A stretch of 64,000 bases of DNA from positions 62,001 to 126,000 of IMG/VR virus record IMGVR_UViG_3300037278_000114; one strand, given 5' to 3'. The notes under the pieces are model-generated. The model searched no databases. It was given only the letters and a program-made list of their open reading frames with translations, and had not been told where the DNA came from. Both the position numbers and the translations under genes were made by a program. This document shows positions 18,097 through 27,470 of the stretch, in pieces (the first letter of the stretch is position 1; each line of letters starts with the position of its first letter). Source of the DNA: a virus.

Positions 18097-18605
18097 GCGT
18101 GCGCTCCCTTCTTGACCAAGGGATTCTTGAGCAGACGTTGGTACCCATGTTTCCAATCTCCTGCCGACATGCGTTCTTCCTCTTCCACCAGTTGGGCATA
18201 ATCATTAACAGCCTCAGAGGTAGAGAAAGGCTTGAGATAGATGCCGGTGATGTACCTTTTGACGTTGGTTATCTTCGGGGTGAGAACTACCACCTCTTCT
18301 TCTGGCTGTTGCCATTTATCTCCCCTACTGTCTACGTCCTCATAGTCCTGAAGCTTGAAATCCTTTGCCAGCTTGGCTGGGTCAAACTCAATCACCGCGC
18401 CTTCATCCCCACCCAAACCCTCAACGGCGAAGCTCATCGCCACCTGTTTGCTGCGGGTGAGCCGAACTCCATGGGGTTCATTATTTCTACCCCAATGAAC
18501 ACCCTCATTAATCGCATTGTCCCGCAGGATGCCTACGATGCCAGACATGCTGGTACCATGGTAGAGAGCGTCTGATTTTTGAAGGAGTTTAGCCGTGAAT
18601 TTCAT
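18093..18605 (-). CDS. candidate ADP-ribosyltransferase-fold protein
   Basis: 170 aa. LYHGTSMSGIVGIL (14-27), VRLTRSKQVAMSFA (47-60) and a Glu-rich PEEEVVV (101-107) follow the order of the H-Y-[Q/E]xE triad and secondary structure of ART-fold enzymes, which move ADP-ribose from NAD+ to a target. The triad assignment is my inference. The tRNA 2'-phosphotransferase relatives share this fold. Genes of this kind often sit next to head genes in large phages and can be packaged in the capsid. Here it follows the portal and an HNH insertion. Confidence 0.5.
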   Translation of the reverse strand: MKFTAKLLQKSDALYHGTSMSGIVGILRDNAINEGVHWGRNNEPHGVRLTRSKQVAMSFAVEGLGGDEGAVIEFDPAKLAKDFKLQDYEDVDSRGDKWQQPEEEVVVLTPKITNVKRYITGIYLKPFSTSEAVNDYAQLVEEEERMSAGDWKHGYQRLLKNPLVKKGAHA

Positions 18606-19147
18606 CTAGCTTGCCACCTATAAATGGCTTCAATAGCTGACAAGAATTCTTCACGAGTTTTGTCCGATTTCATTGCATTGCAGGTTTTGCAACAGGGGAC
18701 TACATTGTCCTCGGTGTACCCTTTGGAGGAGTCGATACGGTCAAGACCGTTCCAGCGGAACTCTTGGCGTCCGGTGTCATGCGTGCCCTGCCAGAGCTTC
18801 TGCGAGGGAGCTTGACCGCAGTAGTCACAGGGCTGACTAATCAATTTGGCAAACAACTCTTCTGAAAGAAAAAAGTCCTTTCCTGTCTGCTTCGCATTGC
18901 GCTGATATAGACCGTAGACTTGAAACCATGGGTTGGTTTTAACCGCGTAAGAACAATTACGGCAACCTCTAACCCCATTTTTACCTTTGTTGAGGTTGCT
19001 ACTAGATACTAAAGAAGTATTACCGCAATCACACTTGCAACTCCAATGAACGTGCTCATCCTTATGAGATGTAGGCGGTTCGGCTCTTGCTATAACTAGC
19101 AGTTTTCCGAACCGCTTCCCCTCTAACTGTAGAGGTCGTCTTGACAT
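18602..19147 (-). CDS. HNH homing endonuclease
   Basis: 181 aa. An N-terminal zinc ribbon (GKRFGKLLVI, then CKCDCG) is followed by an HNH core with CDYCG, a WNGLDRIDSSKGYTEDNVV segment and CCKTCN. Such free-standing enzymes cut alleles lacking the insertion and spread by repair. It sits precisely between the portal gene (TAAATG junction) and the ART-like gene, so it could have inserted without damage. It is related to the HNH protein at 52.3 kb (same ribbon and core). Confidence 0.85.
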   Translation of the reverse strand: MSRRPLQLEGKRFGKLLVIARAEPPTSHKDEHVHWSCKCDCGNTSLVSSSNLNKGKNGVRGCRNCSYAVKTNPWFQVYGLYQRNAKQTGKDFFLSEELFAKLISQPCDYCGQAPSQKLWQGTHDTGRQEFRWNGLDRIDSSKGYTEDNVVPCCKTCNAMKSDKTREEFLSAIEAIYRWQAR

Positions 19148-21640
19148 TTACATACCCTCGCCGGAGCCCGACGGACCTTCTCCGGCTTCGTTATCTTCCT
19201 CATCCAACGTTAGCCCCTTAATGATTCTTGTAACTATGTCCGATTTCTCCATAATTATTTCTCCGATACTGCCGTAAATGTTGGACAGCATCTCGTTGAA
19301 CTTGCTATCATTCACCGTAAATAAATCGTCCTCTAATTTTCTACGAGTATCTTCGGCGTCAATATTGAGGAACTCTAGTAGGGTGCTAACCGGTACTGAC
19401 CCCTTAGAGTACAGATTGAAGAGTTGGTCGTAAGTGTCACCTTCATCTCGAAGAGCCATTCGACTGAACGATACTTTAGGGTAAATCCAACGTGGTCTCC
19501 CATATTTGTCCATCTCATAGAAGCCCTTCTTCATTGCTACGGGGCGAAAGATTTGATCTTCAATAATACCAGTCAAAACGTCACGAAACTGGGTATATGA
19601 CACTTCCATCAGTTGCATCTGGACCCTATTACCGCTGTACATGCCTTCACCGATGAGGAGTTCTGGGGACAGGCCGAGACCGATGGACAAGTCCGAGTTG
19701 GTGTGCTGCCACTCAGCATCGAGCGAGAGGAGACGACCTTCGGAACCAATTTCATCCCAACGGGCTTCGTAGTTGAGAACGACTGAATAGTCCGGGTCGC
19801 TCTTAGCTTCGTCAATGTGGGCACGCAGAGCCATGACTTCGGACGGTGGGATGTCTGGGGCGATGACCAGCGTCTTCGGCGTCATGTTACGTGAAGCAAG
19901 CGTGCTCTGAACCTGACGCAGCTTCTCACGATAGATGACGGTACGAATGACACGCTGAAGAATGGAACGGCCATGAAGTTCGTAGCCGCTCTTCTTACGA
20001 GCGAAATGAATGACGTAGCTTCCCTTGAACGGGTCTTGGTTGAGGGCAATCTTACCGTCAGACTGGAGCGTGTCCTTAACTTCAGGAGCAACGTCGGAGT
20101 CTTCCATGTAAGCTTCCTTCTGCTTCTCCGGTGGTTTGTAGTAGATGGTGGGCTCGTCGCCCATCAAACCATCCGCTGCCATTTCAACCTGTTCGGGCTG
20201 GAGAATCTGCACGCGGTCGAAGCCCTCGTAGTCAGGGTTCACAACGTGCTCAAATAGTTCAAGCTCTTCCTTTTTCTTCTGGCGAATCTCTTGCAGTTCT
20301 TCGAGCAACTGCTTCTTCTTTTCGAGCAAGCGGAGATAGTGCTTCATCTCCATGATTTCGCGTTGGGCTGAGATGGATGCACCCATACCTATGGCTTCAC
20401 GTACGCCATCCGCTGATCCAGCAGGGGTACTGGGACCACCAAAGCTACCACCGCCTCCTCCACCACCCGGCATCGGCATTCCGCCACCGCCGAGGTCTCC
20501 ACCTTCAAGTCCGCCGCCGAGGTCTTCACCACCGGCACCGTCCACTCCTTCGAGACCGGCGTCACCCATCGGGTCGCCTTCAGCAGGAGCCGCACTGGGG
20601 TCACCACCAGCATCAGCCGGAGGAGCGTCACCCCCAGCCGGGGTCGGAGGCGGGTCGCCGGGAGCCGCTGTGATAGAGAGGGGGTACGTGTCGTCAGCAG
20701 TGGAGCGGGAGAGTTCTTTAGCAAGCTTGATGATGCCCGTGTTGAGAGCGGCCTTCTTGATAAGGATTTCCTGCTTCACCACATCGAGTGAATCGCTTGT
20801 GCTGAAAGCTAGACCAGCCTTCTTGAAAGCAGCGATGTCAGCCGAACGCTTCTTAGCCCATGATGAGGTCTTCTCCGGCGAGAGGAAGTCCAGAATCTGA
20901 CCAGAGGTTCCACCAAGAGGTCCGTTCTGGGATTCCTTGGTTGGGTCGGAGCCTTGACCGCCACGACCACGCTTCTTCAACTGCTTCTTGGCAGCAGGGC
21001 AGGGTTCAATGGCGTCACCGTACTCTTCAACGAAGAGGAAGGCTTCACCAATCGTCCAGTATTCACGCACAGCGTCGATGAGGACTTGGAACAACTTGGT
21101 GTTGTTCACCAGACCCGTGTAGTAGTCGTAGATGTAGTCAGCATATTCCTGACTCGAACACTTCGGCTTCTCCAACACCATCTTGGAGAGCGGGAGTTCG
21201 GTGTGCATGTCGATAGCACGGCCTACGATTGGGTCACGGTCGTACGCAAGACGATAAAAGCGGAGTTCTTCGGGACGCGATGAGGGTAGCTCAAGGGCAT
21301 CAACCGGGAACTCGTAGCTGTAGTAACCTATGTTGTTAGAATCTTGGATGTCGGCATAGCCGAGAGAGCCGTCAGAGAATAGGGCACCTGTCTTGACTCG
21401 CTCATACATTCCCCAACCTGCATTGGGAGTAGATACATCACCTTTAGCGGCCTGACGTATAGCCTGAATCCGGTGGTCATCAATGATTTCGTTGTCACTG
21501 CCGTTTTTCATGCGGCTCCAACGACCAGCGGAAGCATACTCTTTACCCGCTTTGTCACTGGCGACTTTGCGGACGGTGGTCTTTATCTGGGTGTTGCTGC
21601 CACGCTCACGCGATGAAGCCTTCTTATCATCTTCTGCCAT
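19148..21640 (-). CDS. portal (vertex) protein
   Basis: 830 aa. The central and C-terminal regions have portal hallmarks: FRLYRLAYDRDPIVGRAIDMH-like wing start (near 135-155), a long helical stem, and LGLSPELLIGEGMYSGNR (near 665) as found in myovirus gp20-type portals. A low-complexity Pro/Gly/Ala insertion lies at about 320-410, followed by a coiled-coil stretch rich in Lys and Glu. The protein forms the dodecameric DNA gate of the capsid. No terminase is inside this window. The 110 bases upstream hold no gene that I can support. Confidence 0.85.
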   Translation of the reverse strand: MAEDDKKASSRERGSNTQIKTTVRKVASDKAGKEYASAGRWSRMKNGSDNEIIDDHRIQAIRQAAKGDVSTPNAGWGMYERVKTGALFSDGSLGYADIQDSNNIGYYSYEFPVDALELPSSRPEELRFYRLAYDRDPIVGRAIDMHTELPLSKMVLEKPKCSSQEYADYIYDYYTGLVNNTKLFQVLIDAVREYWTIGEAFLFVEEYGDAIEPCPAAKKQLKKRGRGGQGSDPTKESQNGPLGGTSGQILDFLSPEKTSSWAKKRSADIAAFKKAGLAFSTSDSLDVVKQEILIKKAALNTGIIKLAKELSRSTADDTYPLSITAAPGDPPPTPAGGDAPPADAGGDPSAAPAEGDPMGDAGLEGVDGAGGEDLGGGLEGGDLGGGGMPMPGGGGGGGSFGGPSTPAGSADGVREAIGMGASISAQREIMEMKHYLRLLEKKKQLLEELQEIRQKKKEELELFEHVVNPDYEGFDRVQILQPEQVEMAADGLMGDEPTIYYKPPEKQKEAYMEDSDVAPEVKDTLQSDGKIALNQDPFKGSYVIHFARKKSGYELHGRSILQRVIRTVIYREKLRQVQSTLASRNMTPKTLVIAPDIPPSEVMALRAHIDEAKSDPDYSVVLNYEARWDEIGSEGRLLSLDAEWQHTNSDLSIGLGLSPELLIGEGMYSGNRVQMQLMEVSYTQFRDVLTGIIEDQIFRPVAMKKGFYEMDKYGRPRWIYPKVSFSRMALRDEGDTYDQLFNLYSKGSVPVSTLLEFLNIDAEDTRRKLEDDLFTVNDSKFNEMLSNIYGSIGEIIMEKSDIVTRIIKGLTLDEEDNEAGEGPSGSGEGM

Positions 21641-21750
21641 ATAACTATGCCTCGAACATCAAATTTTCACTACGTTGCACTTCGGGACTACAAAACAGCA
21701 AGACTGCAAACAACAAGGACTTCTATTTAGGGCATAGATATTGGCAAAAC

Positions 21751-22482
21751 TTAGTCTTCATCTGTTGGTTCTGGTTCAGGGTGCTTTGACCTTTCCGCTG
21801 CGAGAATGGCCTTACCAGCTTCCTTGAGCAGTTCCATGGGGTCTACATCCCCCGCCGTAATAGGTACGTCTACAGAAGAGTCAGGAAGTCGCAGAACCCA
21901 GAAGTCGTTGTCCATCATCTTGTGCTGATTGACATCGTTCTTGGTGATACGCTCACGGACGAGACGGGCACGGCTACGGGCCTTGGATACCAACTCTTCC
22001 ATCTGCTCAGCCTGACGTATCTTGTTCTGGCGAATCTCACCTATCTCCCGGAACGCGGTCTGGAGAGTCTGGATGATAGGAGTGAGAGCCTTACGCTCTT
22101 CCTGCATGGCAGGGTCGTCAATGTCCAGTTCATCAAACAGACGGGTGAGCCACGCGATGGTAGCCTTCTGGCTCTCATGGGCCTTGACGGAGAATCCCAT
22201 CAGGTTGTAGACCTTGTGGGAGTTGAGCCGCATGAGGGAACGCTTACGCACGACTTCGACTTCACTGTCCTTGGACGTGTCGATGTCTACACGGAACTTA
22301 AACGGCAAGGAGCCGGGTTCCATCCCCATCTCTTTACGAGACTTGAACTGGAACTTCGACTCCTTGGTTTCCGTTTGGGGGCAGTCCTTCTCTTCATGAA
22401 AAGGGGATTGGCATTGCTTGCACCCAATGCTATCTGCCCCCGGAATGTTTATAGCAAAGTCAAACTTCGGTGTGTCACTCAT
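21751..22482 (-). CDS. hypothetical protein with CCHC zinc knuckle
   Basis: 243 aa from the ATG at 22482, which overlaps the upstream stop by 8 bases. Residues 21-34 are CX2CX4HX4C (CKQCQSPFHEEKDC), the same knuckle pattern as at the N-terminus of the ADP-ribosylglycohydrolase. The middle (residues 95-185) is highly charged and helical, likely coiled coil. The last 25 residues are acidic. Unknown function; placed between the polymerase operon and the portal. Confidence 0.65.
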   Translation of the reverse strand: MSDTPKFDFAINIPGADSIGCKQCQSPFHEEKDCPQTETKESKFQFKSRKEMGMEPGSLPFKFRVDIDTSKDSEVEVVRKRSLMRLNSHKVYNLMGFSVKAHESQKATIAWLTRLFDELDIDDPAMQEERKALTPIIQTLQTAFREIGEIRQNKIRQAEQMEELVSKARSRARLVRERITKNDVNQHKMMDNDFWVLRLPDSSVDVPITAGDVDPMELLKEAGKAILAAERSKHPEPEPTDED

Positions 22483-22888
22483 TATCCGTAAACTCCTTGA
22501 TGACATTTCCAGCGTCATCAAGGTAGCGAATCATCCAGTTAGGATGGACTCCGAGGGTGAGACCAGCGTGCTGACCTGAAGTGAAATACACTTCGAAGTT
22601 GGCTGAACTGTTCTTGTCAACGATGATGCCTTCGCTGTCATCGCTTACAAACATCACCTTCATCCCGATTCTTGCGAAGGGGACTCCACGATACTTGGCT
22701 GTACGTTGGAACTCATCCGTTTGTACAAAGAGGCTGTCGGCCACGCGGCTAACAACGTCGATGTACTTCACTTCAAGGCAGTCCCTGACATCCATCCAAA
22801 AGCTGTACTTTGCCTTACCTGCGGTCGCCGCGTGGACTGTTGTCCAATGGTCTTGGCCGCGAAGACCTACTTCATAGGCTCTAATCAT
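22475..22888 (-). CDS. hypothetical protein
   Basis: 137 aa, no recognised motif; the ATG overlaps the stop of the polymerase gene (ATGA). A compact alpha/beta protein with a strand-rich C-terminus. Expressed with the polymerase by position. Confidence 0.65.
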   Translation of the reverse strand: MIRAYEVGLRGQDHWTTVHAATAGKAKYSFWMDVRDCLEVKYIDVVSRVADSLFVQTDEFQRTAKYRGVPFARIGMKVMFVSDDSEGIIVDKNSSANFEVYFTSGQHAGLTLGVHPNWMIRYLDDAGNVIKEFTDNE

Positions 22889-25800
22889 GACTTCGATACC
22901 TGTGAAATTCCGTGGACTGCTACGACGTACTCTTCGGGAGGAGTGTTACGAGCCTTGTTCTTGAGGTAGTTGATACGCCCCCGGTAGATGACCCGGATGG
23001 TGTTGGGGCCGTCGCCCATCATCGAGCGAAGACGGATGATATTCGGTTCGTCCAAGTCAACCATCTCGTAGGTAGGCTTGCCGTCCTGAGGAATCTCCAG
23101 CGTCGGCTGCGGTGCTGCAACAGGCTCATGAACAACTTCGACAACCTTCTTCGGACGAGCGACAGGGATGTCAGCGAAGACGCTATCCTCAACAGGAGGA
23201 GACGCAGCACCAGCGGCAGCAGCCATAGCCTTGGGGGGCTCGACCACCGGCTCCGGTTCGATGTCAACCTTGATACCTTCCGGGATGACTTCACCCGGCC
23301 CCGGCTCACGGTCTTCCAACTGGCTTTCTAACTCAGCTACCTCTTCAGGTTCTAATTCAACCTCAGGCTCCTCATCTTCAACCACGGACTCCTCTTCTTC
23401 AGGCTCCGTACTCAGGTCGAGGGTAAGCTGCTGCTCCTCAGGTTCAGGTTCAGGCACCGACACCGTGATGGTGCTGGGCGAGACCATAACGTCTACCAAC
23501 GATACGTCCACAGGCTCTCCCAGAATCTCGATGGTAGGACGCTTGACCTTAGCCGTCAGAGGGATGGCACCGAGGTAGCCAAACTCCGGCGTCATCGGGT
23601 CACGGTTATCCGGGCCGAGGCCATTGCGGCCCTCAAACTGAGCAAGGGTCTCCAGCTTGTCGTTCTCGTTATCGGGGATGCTGTCGATACGCCAGAACTC
23701 ATCCAACTGAAGCGCAGTGATGAGAGCCTTCTTACGGGACCTGTCATCCTTCGCTTCGAAGAAGGTACCGGCTGCATTGAACGCACGAGGGTGTAGGTTC
23801 TCCTTGAGGAAGGTCTTCGCCCGTTCGATACGTGCTTCTTCACCAGTGCCAACAGCACGGATGAGGTTCTTGAGCGTGTCGATGTCCCAGTTGTCTGGGA
23901 TGTACGTTGACATCCCCTTGATTTCAGTCCACGCAGCGGCCTTGTGATCCTCGTCTCCGGTAAGGTGATGCTCAACGTCCCACGAACGACCGTACTCCGC
24001 GTCTGCTTCAATCGGAACCTTCCAACCCATCTTCTCATGCAGGGCACGCAGCTTCATCAGCCGGGTGATGCGAGGCAGGACGAACGGGGCGTACTCGTTC
24101 TTGACGATGAAGTCGATTTCGTCGTGAACTGAGCAATGCAGATGGAACACGGACTGCACCAGAGGGTCAGACTCTACCCACTTACGGATACGGTTCAATG
24201 CCATACGCATGAAGTCACCAGCGAGACCTTGCAAGGGGACGTTGACCGAGACGCGCTGAATCTTGCCCATGAACTTGTTGTAGTCCATGGCATTGCGTAC
24301 TCCGCTGTCCGGGTCTTTCCACAGACGGTCAGCCATTGCACGGTAGGTACCCGACTTATCCCCATCGCCTTCTTTCTTGGCCGCTTCTGACTTCTTCATC
24401 AGTTCGCGGTACTTCCAGTAGTTCGACATCTCATCATCGGTCGGGACGCGGATGTGCTGCGTCTCCATGGCCGATGAGAAGTTGATGATGCGACCAGTGG
24501 CCGTCTTGCAAAGCATCTCGTTCTTGGCGATGCTCTGCTTCCTCTGGCAGAACTCCCAGAACACAGGAACTCCAGCCCAATACTTCGAAACCATGTCCTT
24601 GGCTTCTTCCCAAGTGATGTCCGGCTTCTTCTTCTTCATGTTTTCGAAGATGGTGAACTCAGTGCCGCCGTACAGCAGGGCAAAGTTGATAATCTTCGCA
24701 AGGTCACGGAGGCTCTTACGCACAGCCTTAGAGGTAGAGGGGTCGGTGAATTCAGGGAAGACCTTGCTTGCAGTAAGCGAGTGGAAGTCGCCCTTGCCGA
24801 TAAGGAACTCATTGATGAATTCAGGCTCACCCGATACGTTTGCAGCGCAACGCATTTCGATGTTCGAGTAGTCAACCGAGAACATCGTCCAGCCCTTTGG
24901 AGCATGGAACAGAACACGAAGGTTGATGACCTCGTTAGCGTCCATCTTGGTATCCGGGATGAGTATGCCATATTTGTCCGCACAGGTCGTGCATGAGGGT
25001 ACCAAGCAAATGGCGTAGCCCATGTACTTACCGATGTGGTTCTTGATGATACCCGGTGCCTTCTTATTGTCCTTGTTGAAGCAGGACTTATGCAGGTCGG
25101 ACTCTTCGTACGCGATGATGTCTTCGTCGTTGATTTCTTCAGGGTCAGGGTCGAGGACGTTTCCGTTCACCTTCCACATCAGATAGGACTCAACCTTCTT
25201 GATGCCCTGCGGGTTCAGACCGAAGCCACCATCGACTTCAAAGTCTCCACCAGCAGCAGCAAGGCGTCCACCAGCAACGACGTTCTGTTTGAGATAAATA
25301 CGAGCGGTATGATCGTTGGGGTCATAGCGGAGGTTGCCGGGGTGCAGAGCCATGTAGTCGCGGTACTGCATGAGCAGCTTCAGGAAGTCATCGTCTGGAT
25401 GTTCCTTGAACAAGTCTTCCAACACTTCAGCATCGCACGACGGGTTACCAGCATCGGTGAACTTGGTGACGGAGTAGCCCTTGATTTTGAAGAAGAGAGT
25501 CTGAAGCTGCGGCGACGAGCCGGGGTTGAACTGCTCATCCTCCATCACCGACCCATCAGCTTGCTTGGTCTCTTCGTAGCCCATCTCCAGAGCCATCTTG
25601 CGAAGCTGCTGACGCATCTCGCCAATCTTCTTGGAGTGACCCCTCACTGTACGAGCATGACGGTCGGTGTCAACAAACCAACGCTGACGTTCAGTCCAAG
25701 TGATGGACTCCACCAGTTCATGGTCGATGGTGTGCGAGGTCTTGCGGCTGCGTGCAAGCTCATACATCTTCTTCCATAGCAGCCACGTGCAGATAGCGTC

Positions 25801-26715
25801 ACCAGCGGCGTACCAGAGAGCGATGTCAGTGGGTATCCATGGAAATGGTACATACTGATTCTTGAGAGAGTGCTTCTTACCAGCCGCACTTAGTACTTTC
25901 TTCTCTTCAGGCGTGCAGTGGCAGAACGGGCTCTCGGTGACCGGGCAGTATTCGCACTTCACCTTGGCAATCTGGTCAAGCTCAATCTGTGATAGGCCAA
26001 GGACGTTCTTCGACAGGGCCTTTAAACCACCTGACGAGCCCGTGTACTTACCCTTGTCGCCAAGGTCAGCCTTCGGGTCGTTGATGTAGGCGAGAACCTG
26101 TACGTCTTCGAAGTGAGGGTACGGGCGGAAATTGATGCCCATGGTGAGCCGCATGACTTCGCGGTCGTACTTCGCGTTGTAGAAGACAAGGTGGCAACGG
26201 TCGAAGAGGTATTGTATAATCTCAGCGCACTTCGCACGGTCGAGGTTGATCGCCGGGATGAGGAGGTCTTGGTCTTCCTTCTCATGGGTGAGGGGGATAT
26301 AGATGCCATCCATACCATCGGAGGATAGGCAAATACCTGCAATCTCAACCTTGACTTCGTATGTGAGTTCCCACGACCCGTCGTCACGCAGCACGCGGTC
26401 AACTAGGATGCGAGTATCAAGTCCTGTGTTCTCAGTGTCGAGGGCGACAACAGGAGTGAGCACACCGTTGAGTTCAACGTGGCGGGACGTGTCGTTGAGA
26501 ACGGTATCAACCCAAGCCTGTAGGTCTTCAGGGGTGTTGATGAGGCGGAACGCCTTCTGAATCATCCATGGCTGCTTGAGTGAGGGCAGGTCGATGCCCT
26601 TGAGCATCTTGCGGAACACGTAGCGTATGTCTTTTGGTTCTTTTACCTTCTTTGGTTTCTTGGTACTCTTCTGTGTTAGTTCACTTGTACTAACATCTTG
26701 TGTCTGAATCTTCAT
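22885..26715 (-). CDS. polA: DNA polymerase, family A, with long acidic C-terminal extension
   Basis: 1276 aa, far longer than usual (600-930). Residues 88-98 are Exo I of a 3'-5' exonuclease (VALDTENTG). A Cys cluster (CEYC...CHC, near 255) is inserted in the exonuclease domain. Motif A is VDYSNIEMR (near 612), motif B is KSLRDLAKIINFALLYGG (near 670), motif C is SVHDEID (near 863). Residues after 1040 form a Glu/Pro-rich linker with QQLTLDL near 1096, close to the beta-clamp-binding consensus, and then a small domain of about 65 residues. It is the replicative polymerase, probably tied to the phage clamp through this tail. Confidence 0.9.
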   Translation of the reverse strand: MKIQTQDVSTSELTQKSTKKPKKVKEPKDIRYVFRKMLKGIDLPSLKQPWMIQKAFRLINTPEDLQAWVDTVLNDTSRHVELNGVLTPVVALDTENTGLDTRILVDRVLRDDGSWELTYEVKVEIAGICLSSDGMDGIYIPLTHEKEDQDLLIPAINLDRAKCAEIIQYLFDRCHLVFYNAKYDREVMRLTMGINFRPYPHFEDVQVLAYINDPKADLGDKGKYTGSSGGLKALSKNVLGLSQIELDQIAKVKCEYCPVTESPFCHCTPEEKKVLSAAGKKHSLKNQYVPFPWIPTDIALWYAAGDAICTWLLWKKMYELARSRKTSHTIDHELVESITWTERQRWFVDTDRHARTVRGHSKKIGEMRQQLRKMALEMGYEETKQADGSVMEDEQFNPGSSPQLQTLFFKIKGYSVTKFTDAGNPSCDAEVLEDLFKEHPDDDFLKLLMQYRDYMALHPGNLRYDPNDHTARIYLKQNVVAGGRLAAAGGDFEVDGGFGLNPQGIKKVESYLMWKVNGNVLDPDPEEINDEDIIAYEESDLHKSCFNKDNKKAPGIIKNHIGKYMGYAICLVPSCTTCADKYGILIPDTKMDANEVINLRVLFHAPKGWTMFSVDYSNIEMRCAANVSGEPEFINEFLIGKGDFHSLTASKVFPEFTDPSTSKAVRKSLRDLAKIINFALLYGGTEFTIFENMKKKKPDITWEEAKDMVSKYWAGVPVFWEFCQRKQSIAKNEMLCKTATGRIINFSSAMETQHIRVPTDDEMSNYWKYRELMKKSEAAKKEGDGDKSGTYRAMADRLWKDPDSGVRNAMDYNKFMGKIQRVSVNVPLQGLAGDFMRMALNRIRKWVESDPLVQSVFHLHCSVHDEIDFIVKNEYAPFVLPRITRLMKLRALHEKMGWKVPIEADAEYGRSWDVEHHLTGDEDHKAAAWTEIKGMSTYIPDNWDIDTLKNLIRAVGTGEEARIERAKTFLKENLHPRAFNAAGTFFEAKDDRSRKKALITALQLDEFWRIDSIPDNENDKLETLAQFEGRNGLGPDNRDPMTPEFGYLGAIPLTAKVKRPTIEILGEPVDVSLVDVMVSPSTITVSVPEPEPEEQQLTLDLSTEPEEEESVVEDEEPEVELEPEEVAELESQLEDREPGPGEVIPEGIKVDIEPEPVVEPPKAMAAAAGAASPPVEDSVFADIPVARPKKVVEVVHEPVAAPQPTLEIPQDGKPTYEMVDLDEPNIIRLRSMMGDGPNTIRVIYRGRINYLKNKARNTPPEEYVVAVHGISQVSKS

Positions 26716-26724
26716 AGTAAGTAA

Positions 26725-27414
26725 TTACTGCCTTCGTGATTGTTTGACAGCGAAAATGCTTGCTATTTCCGCTTTGCCTAACACCCGAGCTAGTGTGGTA
26801 GCAGCCTTCACTTCAAACTCGGCAGCGTCTTCCGGCTCACCTTCCTTCTTAGCCATGTCCGACATCTTCAAATTGCCCACGGCTTTGAAGTAGTAGTGAA
26901 TGTAATCCTCTGCCAGTTCAACATCCTTGAACTCTCGCACTTGCTTGATGGCACGGAGTATGAAGGGCTCCTGCAAATCCTCGAAGCGAAGCTGTACTTC
27001 TTCAGCCTCGTCCTCTTCATCAGGCTCATCAGGCATCGCTGGCAAGTCCCACTTCTTTTCAAGCCAGCGGAGGGCTTGAGGGCGGCTGATGTCGAGGTAC
27101 TTCGCCGCGAAGCGTACTTGGTCGTAGTATTGTTCTTTCGGAGGACAGCCGAAGCACCAGCCATCATTAGAGCCGCGATATATCCAGAACGATGGGGTGG
27201 AGTCAGAGCCATGAAAGGGGCAGCGGATGGCGGAGCCGCTATGACCGGAGAGGTCAGACACTACATCTTCGAATCGTATCTCAGTTCGAACACGTTCCCA
27301 CCGCTTGGGGTTTATCTCACGAGACACGCCGGTCTGGTATAGCTTGTGAAGGCTATCCTTCTCGAACTTTAGTCTGATGAAGTCTGGTTCAGGTGGGGTT
27401 ACTTCGTCTGCCAT
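26725..27414 (-). CDS. primase zinc-binding half (CHC2-type)
   Basis: 229 aa from the ATG at 27414, which follows a promoter-like octamer by 5 bases. IRCPFHGSDSTPSFWIY and WCFGCPP give the CxxH...CxxC zinc ribbon of DnaG-type primases that reads the template start site. The following 130 residues are helical and acidic with no TOPRIM. The catalytic TOPRIM half is at 10.6-11.3 kb. Ten bases separate it from the polymerase gene, so the two are co-expressed. Confidence 0.75.
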   Translation of the reverse strand: MADEVTPPEPDFIRLKFEKDSLHKLYQTGVSREINPKRWERVRTEIRFEDVVSDLSGHSGSAIRCPFHGSDSTPSFWIYRGSNDGWCFGCPPKEQYYDQVRFAAKYLDISRPQALRWLEKKWDLPAMPDEPDEEDEAEEVQLRFEDLQEPFILRAIKQVREFKDVELAEDYIHYYFKAVGNLKMSDMAKKEGEPEDAAEFEVKAATTLARVLGKAEIASIFAVKQSRRQ

Positions 27415-27419
27415 GGTAG

Positions 27420-27427
27420 TTAATACT
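27420..27427 (-). promoter_or_regulatory. candidate phage promoter octamer AGTATTAA
   Basis: Minus-strand AGTATTAA only 5 bases before the ATG of the primase zinc protein. It is in the gap between divergent genes and would drive the polymerase operon. Confidence 0.45.
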
Positions 27428-27470
27428 GGTCTTTGCACTGGTTTGATTTTCGGACTACGCAGTCCATGGT

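Noticed and set aside
20352-20900. Pro-rich plus-strand frame
   Set aside because: Mirror of the Gly/Pro low-complexity insert of the portal gene.
25036-25779. 247-codon plus-strand frame
   Set aside because: Antisense to the DNA polymerase; no ribosome site or motif.
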